Assembly (NCBI GenBank): GCA_029906195.1
Contig: JARWSJ010000004.1
Coordinates: forward strand, 186,001 to 250,000
Origin: Chitinophagaceae bacterium 26-R-25
Lineage (GTDB): Bacteria; Bacteroidota; Bacteroidia; Chitinophagales; Chitinophagaceae
DNA length: 64,000 bases
Direction: 5' to 3'
In this document: one piece after another, positions 7,800 to 16,457 of the stretch
Numbering within the stretch: the first letter of the stretch is position 1
How the letters are laid out: every line of letters begins with the position of its first letter
Translations under genes and position numbers: made by a program
Notes under the pieces: model-generated
Told to the model about the DNA's origin: nothing
The model's database searches: none
What the model saw: the letters and a program-made list of their open reading frames with translations, nothing else

Positions 7800-9003
7800 A
7801 TTTACTAAATAGAAGGCTGGCGTTGTTTCCGCCAAATCCAAAAGAGTTACTTAAAACGTGATTGACAGTTTTGTCTGTTTGCAATGAAGTAACTGGATAC
7901 AAACCAAGTTCTGGTATCGGTGATTTGAAATTAAGATTTGCGTAAATTATTTGTTCCTGCAAACTGAGTAATGCGAAAACAGCTTCTACAGCACCGGCCG
8001 CGGCCAATGTGTGCCCGGTGAATGGTTTGGTAGAGCTGAACAAAGGAACGTTTTCCCCGAATAATCTCTTCAGGGCAATTCCTTCTGAAAGGTCATTATT
8101 GAGTGTGGCAGTGCCATGAACGTTAATATACGAGATGTCCGCAGGTTGCAGGCCTGCCATTTGAATGGTCTCCTGCATCGCCGTCAATGCACCTTCTCCG
8201 TTTGGTGAGGGCGCCGTTGGGTGAAACGCCTCATTAAAGTTGCGGTAGCCACTCAGCTCGGCGAGCGGCTTGTTGCCGGAGCGCTGTAGCTGCTCTTCGC
8301 TTTCAAGGATCACATAAGCGGCTGCCTCGCCGAGATTTAAACCGTTTCGATTTTCATCGAAAGGCATGCATGGCGACGGGTCTATATTTTTAAGGCTGTT
8401 GAAGCCATTTAAAGTAAAACGGGTAAGGGCGTCTGTACCGCCACAAACTGCAACGTCAAGCTGCCCGGATTTGATCAGTCTCGCACCATATAAAATGGCA
8501 TTCGCAGAAGACGAACAAGCGGTGCTTATAGTGGCGATCCAATCTTTTATGTTGAAATGATCTGCAATTTTTTCCGTGCAGTCTGCACAGTCGAGACAGT
8601 CTGCGAGTCCGTTCTCATTTGATTTTGTAGTAGGATCAACGAGATCGAAATAAAATTTTTCCATGTCACTCATGCCACCCACAGTGGTAGCATTAATGAA
8701 TCCGGTTTTTTGACGGGAAGGATCGAGTTTGCACATCTGCATGGCTTCCTGCAAAGCAGCAATTCCTAAAAGAGATGTGCGGGTGTAGTAAGCGTTTTTT
8801 TTTACGCCGGTTAATTCGACCAGGTTGTCATTAGGCACTTTTATTTCGCCTGCAATCAGTTTTGTCTTAAGAAGTGTGTCGACTATGTCAATGGAGCCTA
8901 TGCCAGACACATTATTTCGCAGTGATACCAGCGTTTCCCCAACACCGGTACCTATCGCAGAAATGATTCCCATACCGGTGATAAACACACGCTTTCCTGG
9001 CAT
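7792..9003 (-). CDS. Beta-ketoacyl-ACP synthase, FabF-like, of pigment type
   Basis: This 403-residue elongating ketosynthase has the intact Cys-His-His triad: Cys163 in STACSSSANA, His296 in VHGTATLNND and His331 in KPFTGHTLAAAG. It would condense malonyl-ACP with an acyl or aryl chain. It begins 5 bases after the ACP gene and overlaps the inactive partner gene, so the three minus-strand genes form one operon. Divergence from housekeeping FabF and the coupling to a KS-like partner point to secondary metabolism. The neighbouring DarA/DarB genes suggest flexirubin or dialkylresorcinol synthesis. Confidence 0.88.
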   Translation of the reverse strand: MPGKRVFITGMGIISAIGTGVGETLVSLRNNVSGIGSIDIVDTLLKTKLIAGEIKVPNDNLVELTGVKKNAYYTRTSLLGIAALQEAMQMCKLDPSRQKTGFINATTVGGMSDMEKFYFDLVDPTTKSNENGLADCLDCADCTEKIADHFNIKDWIATISTACSSSANAILYGARLIKSGQLDVAVCGGTDALTRFTLNGFNSLKNIDPSPCMPFDENRNGLNLGEAAAYVILESEEQLQRSGNKPLAELSGYRNFNEAFHPTAPSPNGEGALTAMQETIQMAGLQPADISYINVHGTATLNNDLSEGIALKRLFGENVPLFSSTKPFTGHTLAAAGAVEAVFALLSLQEQIIYANLNFKSPIPELGLYPVTSLQTDKTVNHVLSNSFGFGGNNASLLFSKYV

Positions 9004-9008
9004 GACGA

Positions 9009-9266
9009 CTATTTTTTTCTATTGGCCTGGATGTACGCAGCCATTGCATCTATTGACTCAAGCACTTTTCTTCCTTCGCGGGCATCTTCAATTTTAATGC
9101 CGTAGTTTCTTTCCAGCAAAACCATTAGCTCGAGAGAATCTATGCTATCCAGTCCCAAACCCTCACCAAACAGTGGTGCGGTATTGTCAATATCATCAGG
9201 GTTCATTCCTTGTAAGTTCAGCGCCTCTATGATCTGCAGTTTCAGGTCTTTTTTGAAGTCGTCCAT
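9009..9266 (-). CDS. Acyl carrier protein
   Basis: The 85-residue protein has the phosphopantetheine attachment motif GLGLDSIDSLEL, with Ser41 as the modified residue, and the usual four-helix length. It leads the minus-strand operon with two ketosynthase genes, so it is probably a dedicated carrier for the pigment pathway and not the fatty-acid AcpP. The ATG at 9266 follows a good -7 element by about 30 bases. Confidence 0.92.
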   Translation of the reverse strand: MDDFKKDLKLQIIEALNLQGMNPDDIDNTAPLFGEGLGLDSIDSLELMVLLERNYGIKIEDAREGRKVLESIDAMAAYIQANRKK

Positions 9267-9294
9267 GTGTGATTGAGTATTTTAACAAAGCAAA

Positions 9295-9302
9295 CAAAAA
9301 TA
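9295..9302 (-). promoter_or_regulatory. -7 element for the ACP-ketosynthase operon
   Basis: Read on the minus strand this is TATTTTTG, a perfect TAnnTTTG match, about 29 bases before the ACP start. No convincing -33 element was found at the best spacing. Confidence 0.5.
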
Positions 9303-9404
9303 GGCATATTTCCCAAAGTTGATTTTATTTGTTGCTAATAATATGCCACGCAAATAAATTGCCAGCGGCGGCATAACTTGTTTAATCTAAACCCTATAAC
9401 TCTT

Positions 9405-9737
9405 ATGTTATTTTTTTACGGAACCAAACAGCGCTTTATTGGCCACGATGAGTTGTACATTCCCTGTCCGTGTTGTGAAGCACACGAGGATGCTGATGTC
9501 TATGTAACAAGCAAGTATTTTCACGTTTACTGGATTCCATTTTGGCCAATGGATAAGGAAGCCAATAGTGAATGTGGTAAATGCGGACTTAAAAGATACA
9601 ATTTGCCAATAGAAGACAAATTCATCCCTGATGCCAAGGAGCTAAAGCGGAAATTCAATCACCCATGGTACACATACCTCGGACCGGCAATAGTATCATT
9701 TATCATCGCTTTTCTTATCGTTTCGAGTTTTAGATAG
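9405..9737 (+). CDS. Small zinc-ribbon membrane protein
   Basis: I start at ATG 9405 (MLFFYGTKQ) because the upstream alternative is only a TTG. The 110-residue protein has two Cys pairs (IPCPCCEAHE and SECGKCGLKRY) that can bind one zinc ion, and one C-terminal membrane helix (YLGPAIVSFIIAFLIVSSF). The layout matches small zinc-ribbon proteins of Bacteroidota with no known biochemical role. It lies divergent from the ACP operon and 93 bases upstream of the DarA-like gene. Confidence 0.65.
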   Translation: MLFFYGTKQRFIGHDELYIPCPCCEAHEDADVYVTSKYFHVYWIPFWPMDKEANSECGKCGLKRYNLPIEDKFIPDAKELKRKFNHPWYTYLGPAIVSFIIAFLIVSSFR

Positions 9738-9830
9738 GTATTTAAAGCAGAAATTCTGCGTGGCATTCATTTAGTATTTTTTGCATTTCCGCTATTGTCT
9801 TAATTTAGGCGGCTTATATTAACACCAATT

Positions 9831-10751
9831 ATGAAGCCAAGCGTATTAGTAGTTTATTTTTCGCAGTCAGGCCAATTACGTACCATTATTGATAACATGT
9901 TGGCACCGGTTAAGGATCAACTCGATGTAACTTATTCAGAAATTGAGCTTGAAAACCCGTTTCCGTTTCCATGGTCGTCAGATTCTTTCTTTGATGCCAT
10001 GCCGGAATGTGTTGAAGAAATCCCCGCCGCTATTAAGCCAATGTCAATTCCTGACAAAAATTATGACCTGGTAATACTTGGTTATCAACCTTGGTTCCTT
10101 TCTCCGTCAGTGCCCACAACAAGTTTCCTTAAAAGTGAATATGCAAAGGTTTTAAAAGGAAAACCGGTGCTTACTGTAGTGGGATGCCGCAACATGTGGT
10201 TGAATGCACAGGAAAGAATCAAAGCAAGCTTGCAAAACGTTGGCGCGAGAATAGTAGGTAATATAGTGTTTGCAGATACCCATCATAACCTGGTCGCTTT
10301 GTTTACCATCATCCGCTGGATGTTTACGGGTAAAAAGGAAGCGTCCGGAATGTTGCCTGAGGCAGGAGTGCAAACAGCAGATATTAATGCCGCGACGCGT
10401 TTTGGTTCAACTATTTTAAATAGTTTGCAAGCCCAAAAACTGGATGAATTACAACCAGCATTGCTTGCCCAAAAAGCTGTAGAATTGAAACCAACGCTTA
10501 TTGTACTGGAGCGACGTGGCATTACTAATTTTAGGAAATTCGCGAAGTATATAAGAGAAAAAGGAGATAGGGGAAATCCTGAAAGAAAATCGCGTGTAAT
10601 GCTTTTTAAACGCCTTTTGTTAACAGGTATTTTTGTGTTGTCTCCTATTTCGGGCGCAACCGCTAAATTGCAGAGTATTTTTAAGAAGAGATCCTTTAAA
10701 AGCCTGTTGAGTTACTTTAAAGGGATTGAATATAAACAGGGAGTTATTTAG
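9831..10751 (+). CDS. darA: DarA-like dialkylresorcinol synthesis protein (flavodoxin-like fold)
   Basis: The 306-residue protein begins with a flavodoxin-like VLVVYFSQSGQLRTIIDNML phosphate-loop region, followed by LVILGYQPWFLSPSVPTTSFLKS and VLTVVGCRNMWLNAQE. This matches proteins annotated as dialkylresorcinol condensing enzyme DarA in Bacteroidota. In the dar pathway DarB condenses two acyl chains and DarA helps close or aromatise the ring. A hydrophobic segment near residues 255-280 suggests membrane attachment. It is followed by the DarB-like gene, 128 bases downstream, as expected. A word-repeat element starts at the base after its stop. Confidence 0.8.
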   Translation: MKPSVLVVYFSQSGQLRTIIDNMLAPVKDQLDVTYSEIELENPFPFPWSSDSFFDAMPECVEEIPAAIKPMSIPDKNYDLVILGYQPWFLSPSVPTTSFLKSEYAKVLKGKPVLTVVGCRNMWLNAQERIKASLQNVGARIVGNIVFADTHHNLVALFTIIRWMFTGKKEASGMLPEAGVQTADINAATRFGSTILNSLQAQKLDELQPALLAQKAVELKPTLIVLERRGITNFRKFAKYIREKGDRGNPERKSRVMLFKRLLLTGIFVLSPISGATAKLQSIFKKRSFKSLLSYFKGIEYKQGVI

Positions 10752-10847
10752 TGAGTTGAAAGTTGAGAATTGAGAGTTGAAAGGGCTTATTTTATTAATG
10801 CTGATAGCGCTGAAACACTCAGCTAACAACTAAAAACAAACAACTTA
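10752..10847. repeat. Word-repeat spacer between darA and darB (two word families)
   Basis: 10752-10782 is an array of AGTTGAAAGTTGAGAATTG words. 10821-10847 is AACAACTAAAAACAAACAACT. The halves are not reverse complements of each other, so this looks like two half-elements. Confidence 0.6.
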
Positions 10848-10879
10848 AAAGTGTAAAAACATAACTATTATATATTACT

Positions 10880-12016
10880 ATGGGAGAAGTGTATATTACA
10901 AGGATGGCGAAGTTCCTGCCCAATGAGCCTGTGAGCAACGATGAGATCGAAGAGGTGTTGGGAATGGTTGATAACAAACCTTCGAGAGCGCGTACAAAGA
11001 TCTTGAGCAATAACAAAATTACCTCTCGCTATTATGCAATGGATAAAAACGGGAAAAGTACACACTCGAACGCACAACTTGCAGCTACGGCTATACAGGG
11101 CTTGTTTGATGATAAAATCACCAAAAATGATATAGAACTGCTTGTTTGCGGAACCATGTCTCCTGACCAGTTATTGCCGAGCCATACCGCTATGGTACAC
11201 GGTGAACTTGCCTGCAGGCCCATTGAAATAGCGTCTATCAGCAGTTCCTGTGCAGCAGGATTCCAGGCGTTCAAATATGCTTATATGGCCATTAAGAGTG
11301 GCGACAAGAAGATTGCTGCGACCTGTAGCTCTGAGAAAGTTTCAACATGGCTGCGTGGTGAAAAATTTAACCAGGAAGCAGAAAAACTGAAGGAGATTGA
11401 CGAGAATCCAATCATAGCATTTGAGAAGGATTTCATGCGCTGGATGCTGAGCGATGGCGCCGGTGCTGCTTTGTTGCAGGATAAACCAAATGAAAATGGC
11501 ATCTCTTTGAAAGTGGATTGGGTAGAGATAAAATCTTACGCCAACGAATTGCCTACCTGCATGTACTCCGGTGCGGTAAAACAACCGAACGGCACCATGA
11601 CCGGTTTCCCTGATTTCGAACCGGAAGAGTGGGGCAATCAAAGTATATTTTCTTTCAAACAAGATACTCGTTTACTGGGCGTGAAGATCGTTCCTATGGG
11701 CGGCGTTTTTATGAAAGAGCTTGTGGCAAAACATAATGTGGACCTGGACAAGCTTACATGGTTTCTACCGCATATTTCTTCCGAATACTTCAGAGATAAA
11801 ATCGCTGAGGAAATGCATAAAACAGGCATTCCGGTGGCGCCCGAAAAATGGTACACAAACCTGGTTCGCGTGGGCAATATCGGCAGTGCGGCTCCATATG
11901 TTATGCTGGAGGAATTGTTCAACGGCGGAAAGTTGAAAAAAGGTGATACGCTTATGCTCATGATTCCGGAAAGTGCTCGTTTTACTTATGTTTACGTGCA
12001 TTTGACCGTGGTATAA
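10880..12016 (+). CDS. darB: DarB-like ketosynthase (FabH/KAS III fold)
   Basis: The 378-residue protein has the FabH-type Cys-His-Asn triad: Cys124 in SISSSCAAGFQAF, His298 in WFLPHISSEYF and Asn333 in VRVGNIGSAAPY. KAS III homologues of about 370-380 residues next to a DarA-like protein are the DarB enzymes, which join a beta-ketoacyl thioester with a second one to form the cyclohexanedione precursor of 2,5-dialkylresorcinols. The chain contains a longer insert around residues 155-180 than housekeeping FabH. A terminator 39 bases after the stop ends the unit. Confidence 0.85.
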   Translation: MGEVYITRMAKFLPNEPVSNDEIEEVLGMVDNKPSRARTKILSNNKITSRYYAMDKNGKSTHSNAQLAATAIQGLFDDKITKNDIELLVCGTMSPDQLLPSHTAMVHGELACRPIEIASISSSCAAGFQAFKYAYMAIKSGDKKIAATCSSEKVSTWLRGEKFNQEAEKLKEIDENPIIAFEKDFMRWMLSDGAGAALLQDKPNENGISLKVDWVEIKSYANELPTCMYSGAVKQPNGTMTGFPDFEPEEWGNQSIFSFKQDTRLLGVKIVPMGGVFMKELVAKHNVDLDKLTWFLPHISSEYFRDKIAEEMHKTGIPVAPEKWYTNLVRVGNIGSAAPYVMLEELFNGGKLKKGDTLMLMIPESARFTYVYVHLTVV

Positions 12017-12055
12017 TATTTAGGGATACATTTTCGTTTGCATAAAGGAAAGTGC

Positions 12056-12105
12056 AAGCCGTGGAGATTGATTCAGTTGAAAGGATCTTCACGGCTTGTT
12101 TTTTT
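12056..12105 (+). terminator. Terminator after darB
   Basis: AAGCCGTG pairs with CACGGCTT and the stem continues inward with GAT/ATC. A run of eight T follows the 3' arm. The loop region is about 16 bases. Confidence 0.85.
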
Positions 12106-12106
12106 A

Positions 12107-12212
12107 AGTTGTTAGCAGATAGATGTTTGTTGTTAGAGGACTCCGGGGGCTACTTACAAGGCGGATAGTTGGCACTCAAAGCCTAACAACTAATAACCAA
12201 CAACTAACAACT
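12107..12212. repeat. Inverted word-repeat element (TAACAACTAACAACC words)
   Basis: Left arm 12107-12139 (GTTGTTAG words), right arm 12182-12212 (CCTAACAACTAATAACC type), with about 42 bases between. Related arms are found at 18504-18590, 28278-28303 and 51671-51708. Confidence 0.75.
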
Positions 12213-12287
12213 GGCACTATTTATCAAAATTCACTTTTCCCTTTGCTATTGAACCTGTATATTTAGTTGACAAGAAATTGGATAAGT

Positions 12288-13835
12288 ATGAAAAACAGGC
12301 TTTTATATTTAGTAGGTTGTTTGCTATTGACTATTTCGACGATTGCCCAGGACAATTTCAGAGTCTATTATTCCGAGCCTGAAAGAGATGATTCGAAGAG
12401 AACGAATTTTGAGGTGATCGGGAAAATGGGGCCCAATTTTGTTACCTACAAAAATAACCGTACAGTCCATTCTATATGCGTTTACGACAATGAAATGAAA
12501 CTGGTAACACGTTCTCAAATGGAATTCATTGACGAAAACCGTTTCATGAACGTCGATTTTATTGCCTTCCCTGATTACTTCTATGCCATTTACCAATACC
12601 AACGTAAAAATGTTGTTTACTGCAATGTTGCAAAACTTGACGGAATGGGCAAAGTTATCGGCAAGCCGGTAGAACTGGACAGTACACATCTTAATGGCCT
12701 CAATTCTTCTGCGGACAAAGTATACACCGTTATTTACAGCGACGACAAACAGCGTATAATGCTGTTGAAAATTAACAGCCAGAATCCAAAGAACTATGTT
12801 TTTACCATGTTGTTGTTTGACAACAACATGCAACTGGTGGACAAGAGCAGAGCAGGTCTGGCGATGGAAGAACGCAACAACAATTTTACAGACTTCTATC
12901 TGAGCAATAACAGTGAACTTATTTTCGCAAAATTCGTCAGAAGCGGTAACAGTACAGAATCTGTGACCAATGTAAACCTGGTAATGAAATACCCGGATTC
13001 GCTTGACTTTACGGTGAGGCCTGTCGATATCGGAACGAAAATACTGGATGAATTAAGGCTAAAAATAGATAATTCCAAACGCAGGGCAGCGCTAACATCA
13101 TTTTACTACAAACAGAAAAGAGGCAGTGTGGAAGGATTGTATGCACTGACCTGGGACATGGCAAAAGGTGAGAAAATACGGGACATTACTTACTTTTTTA
13201 ACGATGACCTGAGAGCTGCAGCCAAAGGAGAGGATGGAAGCAAGAAAACTGCTTTCGATGATTTTTACATAAAAAATATAATTGTAAGGAAAGACGGTGG
13301 TTACCTGCTTTTGGCAGAATCGCTGTATTCTTCCTCCAGTGGGAATAGCTATAACAGGTGGAACAATCCCTATTGGGGAAGCCCGTGGTCGTCGCCGATG
13401 GATTACTACTCTTATCCCTATTACAGCCCATATTACATGCCATGGAACCGCGGCGGATTTCCGGATTATTCCAACACACGTTTCTTCGCCGACAACATAA
13501 TGGTGCTTTCATTTACGAATGATGGCACAATGGAATGGAGCAACATTATACCCAAAGAGCAGTTTGACGATCAATCAGATAATTCTATTTCCTACGGTCT
13601 CATCAACACCGGAGGAGAGCTGCATTTCCTGTTCAACCAGATGGACAAGAAAGTTCAGATATTAACAGATCAAAGTATAGCACCGGATGGAAAAATTTCG
13701 CGTCACCCAACTATAAAGAACCTTGACAGAGGTTACGAGTTTATGCCGCGTTTTTCCAAACAAGTAAGCAGTAAGCAAATAATAATTCCGTGCTGGTACA
13801 AGAATTATTTATGCTTCGCAAAAATTGATTTTTAA
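12288..13835 (+). CDS. Secreted protein of unknown function
   Basis: I start at ATG 12288 because it gives a clean signal peptide (MKNRLLYLVGCLLLTISTIA, cleaved before QDN); the earlier in-frame codon is TTG. The mature part of the 515-residue protein looks like repeated beta-blades with short hydrophobic strands (FVTYKNNRTVHSICVYDNEM, YFYAIYQYQRKNVVYC, YTVIYSDDKQRIMLLKI), so a propeller fold is possible. Around residues 354-399 there is a Tyr/Pro/Trp-rich low-complexity segment (NPYWGSPWSSPMDYYSYPYY). I recognise no family. It probably lies in the periplasm or on the outer membrane. Confidence 0.7.
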   Translation: MKNRLLYLVGCLLLTISTIAQDNFRVYYSEPERDDSKRTNFEVIGKMGPNFVTYKNNRTVHSICVYDNEMKLVTRSQMEFIDENRFMNVDFIAFPDYFYAIYQYQRKNVVYCNVAKLDGMGKVIGKPVELDSTHLNGLNSSADKVYTVIYSDDKQRIMLLKINSQNPKNYVFTMLLFDNNMQLVDKSRAGLAMEERNNNFTDFYLSNNSELIFAKFVRSGNSTESVTNVNLVMKYPDSLDFTVRPVDIGTKILDELRLKIDNSKRRAALTSFYYKQKRGSVEGLYALTWDMAKGEKIRDITYFFNDDLRAAAKGEDGSKKTAFDDFYIKNIIVRKDGGYLLLAESLYSSSSGNSYNRWNNPYWGSPWSSPMDYYSYPYYSPYYMPWNRGGFPDYSNTRFFADNIMVLSFTNDGTMEWSNIIPKEQFDDQSDNSISYGLINTGGELHFLFNQMDKKVQILTDQSIAPDGKISRHPTIKNLDRGYEFMPRFSKQVSSKQIIIPCWYKNYLCFAKIDF

Positions 13836-13878
13836 GTAATCCATTATTCAAACAACCCAACCCTAAAAACTAACAACA

Positions 13879-14868
13879 GTGGTAGGAGTTTTTAAACAAA
13901 ATAACCTCGGAAATGCCTTTTTCCTTTTGCTGTATGCATTGGTAATAAAGTTTCCAATGTTCATTCACGGCCAGTATGCCGTGCAGCTGGAGGGCGATAA
14001 CTATATTTACCACCTGGTGCTTAAGTTTTTGAATCCGCTTACATCGCCTGCGCCCGTGTTGTTTCCCATCATCGCATTCATCTTTTTATTTGCGCAAAGC
14101 ACATTGATTAACCGGTTGTGCAATAACCTGAAATTATTTCCCAGGCCAAATTATTTGGTAGGCATGTCCTATCTTTTAATCACATCGCTGGTGAAAGAGT
14201 GGAGTTATTTTTCAGCACCGTTGCTTATTAACTTTCTATTGATATGGATATGGTATTTAACCAACACATGGTACAATAGCAACCAGCCAAAAACCAATAT
14301 TTTCAACACGAGTATACTGGTGGGCATTCTGCCGCTGATATACAGTCCGTCGATTGCCTTTATCCTTGTACTGGTGTTGGCTTTGCTTATTACAAGACCG
14401 TTCCGGCTCACAGAGTGGTTCATCGCAATACTTGGATTGATCACGCCGTATTATTTTCTTTTTGTCATATTGTACCTGGTTAACAAGTGGCAATGGCAAA
14501 AACTCATATCACCCATACATTTCTACCTGCCAAAGCTCACCACCTCGTTATGGATAACTGGAGGTATTGTTTTGCTCGTGTTGCCATTTCTTATTGGTGC
14601 GTTTTACGTGCAGAACAACCTCAATAAAATGCTGATACAGGTTCGTAAAACCTGGAGCCTTTTGCTGGTATTGCTGGTAGTTTCACTTATGATTATTCTG
14701 ATCAATCCGGGAACAGGCTACCAACACTGGCTGATGATTACGATCCCACTGGCAACCTTCCATGCGGCAGTATATTATTTTTCCAATTCAAAATTCTTCG
14801 CCCTGATCCTGCATTGGTTCATTTTCGGGTTTGTGATCCTGTTGCAATACAACGGGCTTTTTAGTTGA
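13879..14868 (+). CDS. DUF6427-like integral membrane protein
   Basis: The 329-residue protein has about nine membrane segments, beginning with an FKQNNLGNAFFLLLYALVIKFP stretch like the DUF6427 family found across Bacteroidota, often near cell-envelope genes. The function of that family is not known to me. I accept the GTG at 13879, because the next ATG would remove the first membrane helix. The stop TGA is made from the first word of the following repeat arm (AGTTGAAAATTG). Confidence 0.65.
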   Translation: MVGVFKQNNLGNAFFLLLYALVIKFPMFIHGQYAVQLEGDNYIYHLVLKFLNPLTSPAPVLFPIIAFIFLFAQSTLINRLCNNLKLFPRPNYLVGMSYLLITSLVKEWSYFSAPLLINFLLIWIWYLTNTWYNSNQPKTNIFNTSILVGILPLIYSPSIAFILVLVLALLITRPFRLTEWFIAILGLITPYYFLFVILYLVNKWQWQKLISPIHFYLPKLTTSLWITGGIVLLVLPFLIGAFYVQNNLNKMLIQVRKTWSLLLVLLVVSLMIILINPGTGYQHWLMITIPLATFHAAVYYFSNSKFFALILHWFIFGFVILLQYNGLFS

Positions 14869-14974
14869 AAATTGAAAGTTGAAAGTTGAAAATGCGTTCG
14901 ATAGGAATTCCGTTAAATATTGGCGGACATTGGCTATCAATTCACTTTCAACTTTCAATTTTCAACTTTCAATT
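14863..14974. repeat. Inverted word-repeat element (TTGAAAATTGAAAG words)
   Basis: The left arm (14863-14894) overlaps the last codon and stop of the preceding gene. The right arm (14944-14974) is the reverse-complement type ending 3 bases before the purQ -7 element. About 49 bases lie between the arms. Confidence 0.85.
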
Positions 14975-14977
14975 CCC

Positions 14978-14985
14978 TAACTTTG
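14978..14985 (+). promoter_or_regulatory. -7 element upstream of purQ
   Basis: TAACTTTG is a perfect TAnnTTTG match 30 bases before the purQ start. A TTTC inside the repeat arm lies 21 bases upstream, in the -33 position, so the repeat may form part of the promoter. Confidence 0.55.
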
Positions 14986-15015
14986 CCCTTTCAAAAATTT
15001 AATCCCTCTTATAAT

Positions 15016-15678
15016 ATGAAGTTTGGAGTGGTTGTATTCCCAGGTTCTAACTGTGACCGCGATATGCAGGAAGCGCTGCAAAATGATCTAAATCAGGAAG
15101 TTGTAATGCTTTGGCACAAGGATAAAGATATCAGCAGTTTTACAACAAATGACTGTATCGTTCTTCCTGGTGGGTTTTCTTATGGTGATTACATGCGTTG
15201 CGGTGCCATCGCACGTTTCAGCCCAATGATGCAAAGCGTAATCGAGTTTGCAAACAAAGGAGGAAAAGTGTTGGGCGTTTGTAACGGTTTCCAGGTTTTG
15301 TGCGAGGCGCAGTTGTTGCCAGGTGTGCTTCTACGCAATGCAAATCAGCAGTTTATCTGTAAAAATGTCTACCTGAAAGGCGTTGGAAGCGACAAAGCGT
15401 TGAAAATTCCTATCGCACATGGTGAAGGACGTTATTTCGCCGATCAAAAAACATTGGAAGAACTGGAAAAAAACAACCAGGTTATCTACCACTATTGCGA
15501 TGAAAATGGCAATATCACTGCAGAAGCAAATCCAAACGGTACTACTAACAACATCGCCGGAATCCGAAATGCTGCCGGCAACGTATTTGGTATGATGCCA
15601 CACCCTGAAAGAGCAAGCTCTGACGCATTGGGGAACATTGATGGTCAAATTATTTTGAAGACACTGTTGATGAGCTAA
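15016..15678 (+). CDS. purQ: Phosphoribosylformylglycinamidine synthase, glutaminase subunit
   Basis: This is the small PurQ of the three-part FGAM synthase, which supplies ammonia for step four of purine synthesis. The 220-residue chain has the class I amidotransferase triad: Cys89 in LGVCNGFQ, His196 and Glu198 in MMPHPERA. It also has the FPGSNCDRD N-terminus typical of PurQ. I start at ATG 15016, because the upstream in-frame extension is translated repeat sequence. The need for separate PurL and PurS is inferred; neither is in the window. Confidence 0.95.
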   Translation: MKFGVVVFPGSNCDRDMQEALQNDLNQEVVMLWHKDKDISSFTTNDCIVLPGGFSYGDYMRCGAIARFSPMMQSVIEFANKGGKVLGVCNGFQVLCEAQLLPGVLLRNANQQFICKNVYLKGVGSDKALKIPIAHGEGRYFADQKTLEELEKNNQVIYHYCDENGNITAEANPNGTTNNIAGIRNAAGNVFGMMPHPERASSDALGNIDGQIILKTLLMS

Positions 15679-15679
15679 T

Positions 15680-15779
15680 AAGGTTGTGGGTTGTGAGGGA
15701 TGAGTGTAGGATTTAATAGCTGGATTCTCACCCATTTTTCACGCAATACTCATAACTCATTACTCAAAACCCATAACTT
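15680..15779. repeat. Inverted word-repeat element (ACTCATAACTC words)
   Basis: Left arm 15681-15710 (GGTTGTGGGTTGTGAGGGATGAG), right arm 15747-15779 (ACTCATAACTCATTACTC). Arms are imperfect complements with many G-T pairs, best formed in RNA. The element follows purQ by two bases. Confidence 0.6.
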
Positions 15780-15898
15780 AAATAGGCTTGAAAACGCCGA
15801 AAGCGGAGTTTGTATAGAATAAGAACGGGTTTGTACAATTTTAGATTTTTATTAGCAATCAATCGTCGATTTTTGGTTAAGAAATTAAAATTAAACTG

Positions 15899-16354
15899 AT
15901 GAAAAAAATAGCGCTTTTTTTAGTAGCGGCCCTGGTTACCACCCTTAGTCTGAGTGCGCAGAGTACAAGTCAGGTAAAGTGGAGTTTTTCCAGCAAAAAA
16001 GTTGCCGACAATACTTACGAAATACACATGACAGCAACGATTAACGGAAACTGGCACATGTATGCACAGGACGGTGGTGATGGTCCTGTTTCAACAAGCT
16101 TCTCTTTTACAAAAAATCCGTTGTTGACAATGGATGGTAAAGTAAAAGAAGTTGGTAAAATGAAAAAAGTGTACGAAGAGTCATTCAGCTCTGAAGTACG
16201 TTACTACGAAAAAAGCGTAGACTTTGTACAGGTTGTAAAAGTAAAAGGCAAAGCAAAAACCAACGTTGCAGGTAAAGTAGAATTTATGGTTTGTAACGAT
16301 AAAGAATGCTTACCTCCATCTGATGTAGATTTCAAAGTTGCAATCGGCGGTTAA
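15899..16354 (+). CDS. Stand-alone DsbD N-terminal (alpha) domain protein
   Basis: The 151-residue protein has a signal peptide (MKKIALFLVAALVTTLSLSA) and one immunoglobulin-like DsbD alpha domain, with the redox pair Cys132 and Cys137 in MVCNDKECLPP. In DsbD this domain takes electrons from the membrane part and passes them to periplasmic partners. The next gene is a full DsbD whose own alpha domain has no Cys, so this small protein probably serves as the redox-active alpha domain in trans. A terminator lies between the two genes. Confidence 0.8.
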   Translation: MKKIALFLVAALVTTLSLSAQSTSQVKWSFSSKKVADNTYEIHMTATINGNWHMYAQDGGDGPVSTSFSFTKNPLLTMDGKVKEVGKMKKVYEESFSSEVRYYEKSVDFVQVVKVKGKAKTNVAGKVEFMVCNDKECLPPSDVDFKVAIGG

Positions 16355-16398
16355 TCAGCTCCACACTGTCCGCAATGCATTTCTCAATAAAATAGTGA

Positions 16399-16433
16399 AA
16401 ACGAGTTCTTGCAAAAGGAACTCGTTTCTTTTT
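16399..16433 (+). terminator. Terminator between the DsbD-alpha gene and dsbD
   Basis: AAACGAGTTC pairs perfectly with GAACTCGTTT over a 9-base loop, followed by CTTTTT. It lies 25 bases before the dsbD start, so dsbD must be expressed by readthrough or a promoter within the short spacer. Confidence 0.85.
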
Positions 16434-16457
16434 AACTGCCTAATTTTTGTAACATCT

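Noticed and set aside
14863-14974. CRISPR-like array of short repeats
   Set aside because: Words are 7-14 bases, contiguous, degenerate and arranged as inverted arms. There are no unique spacers of constant length and no cas genes.
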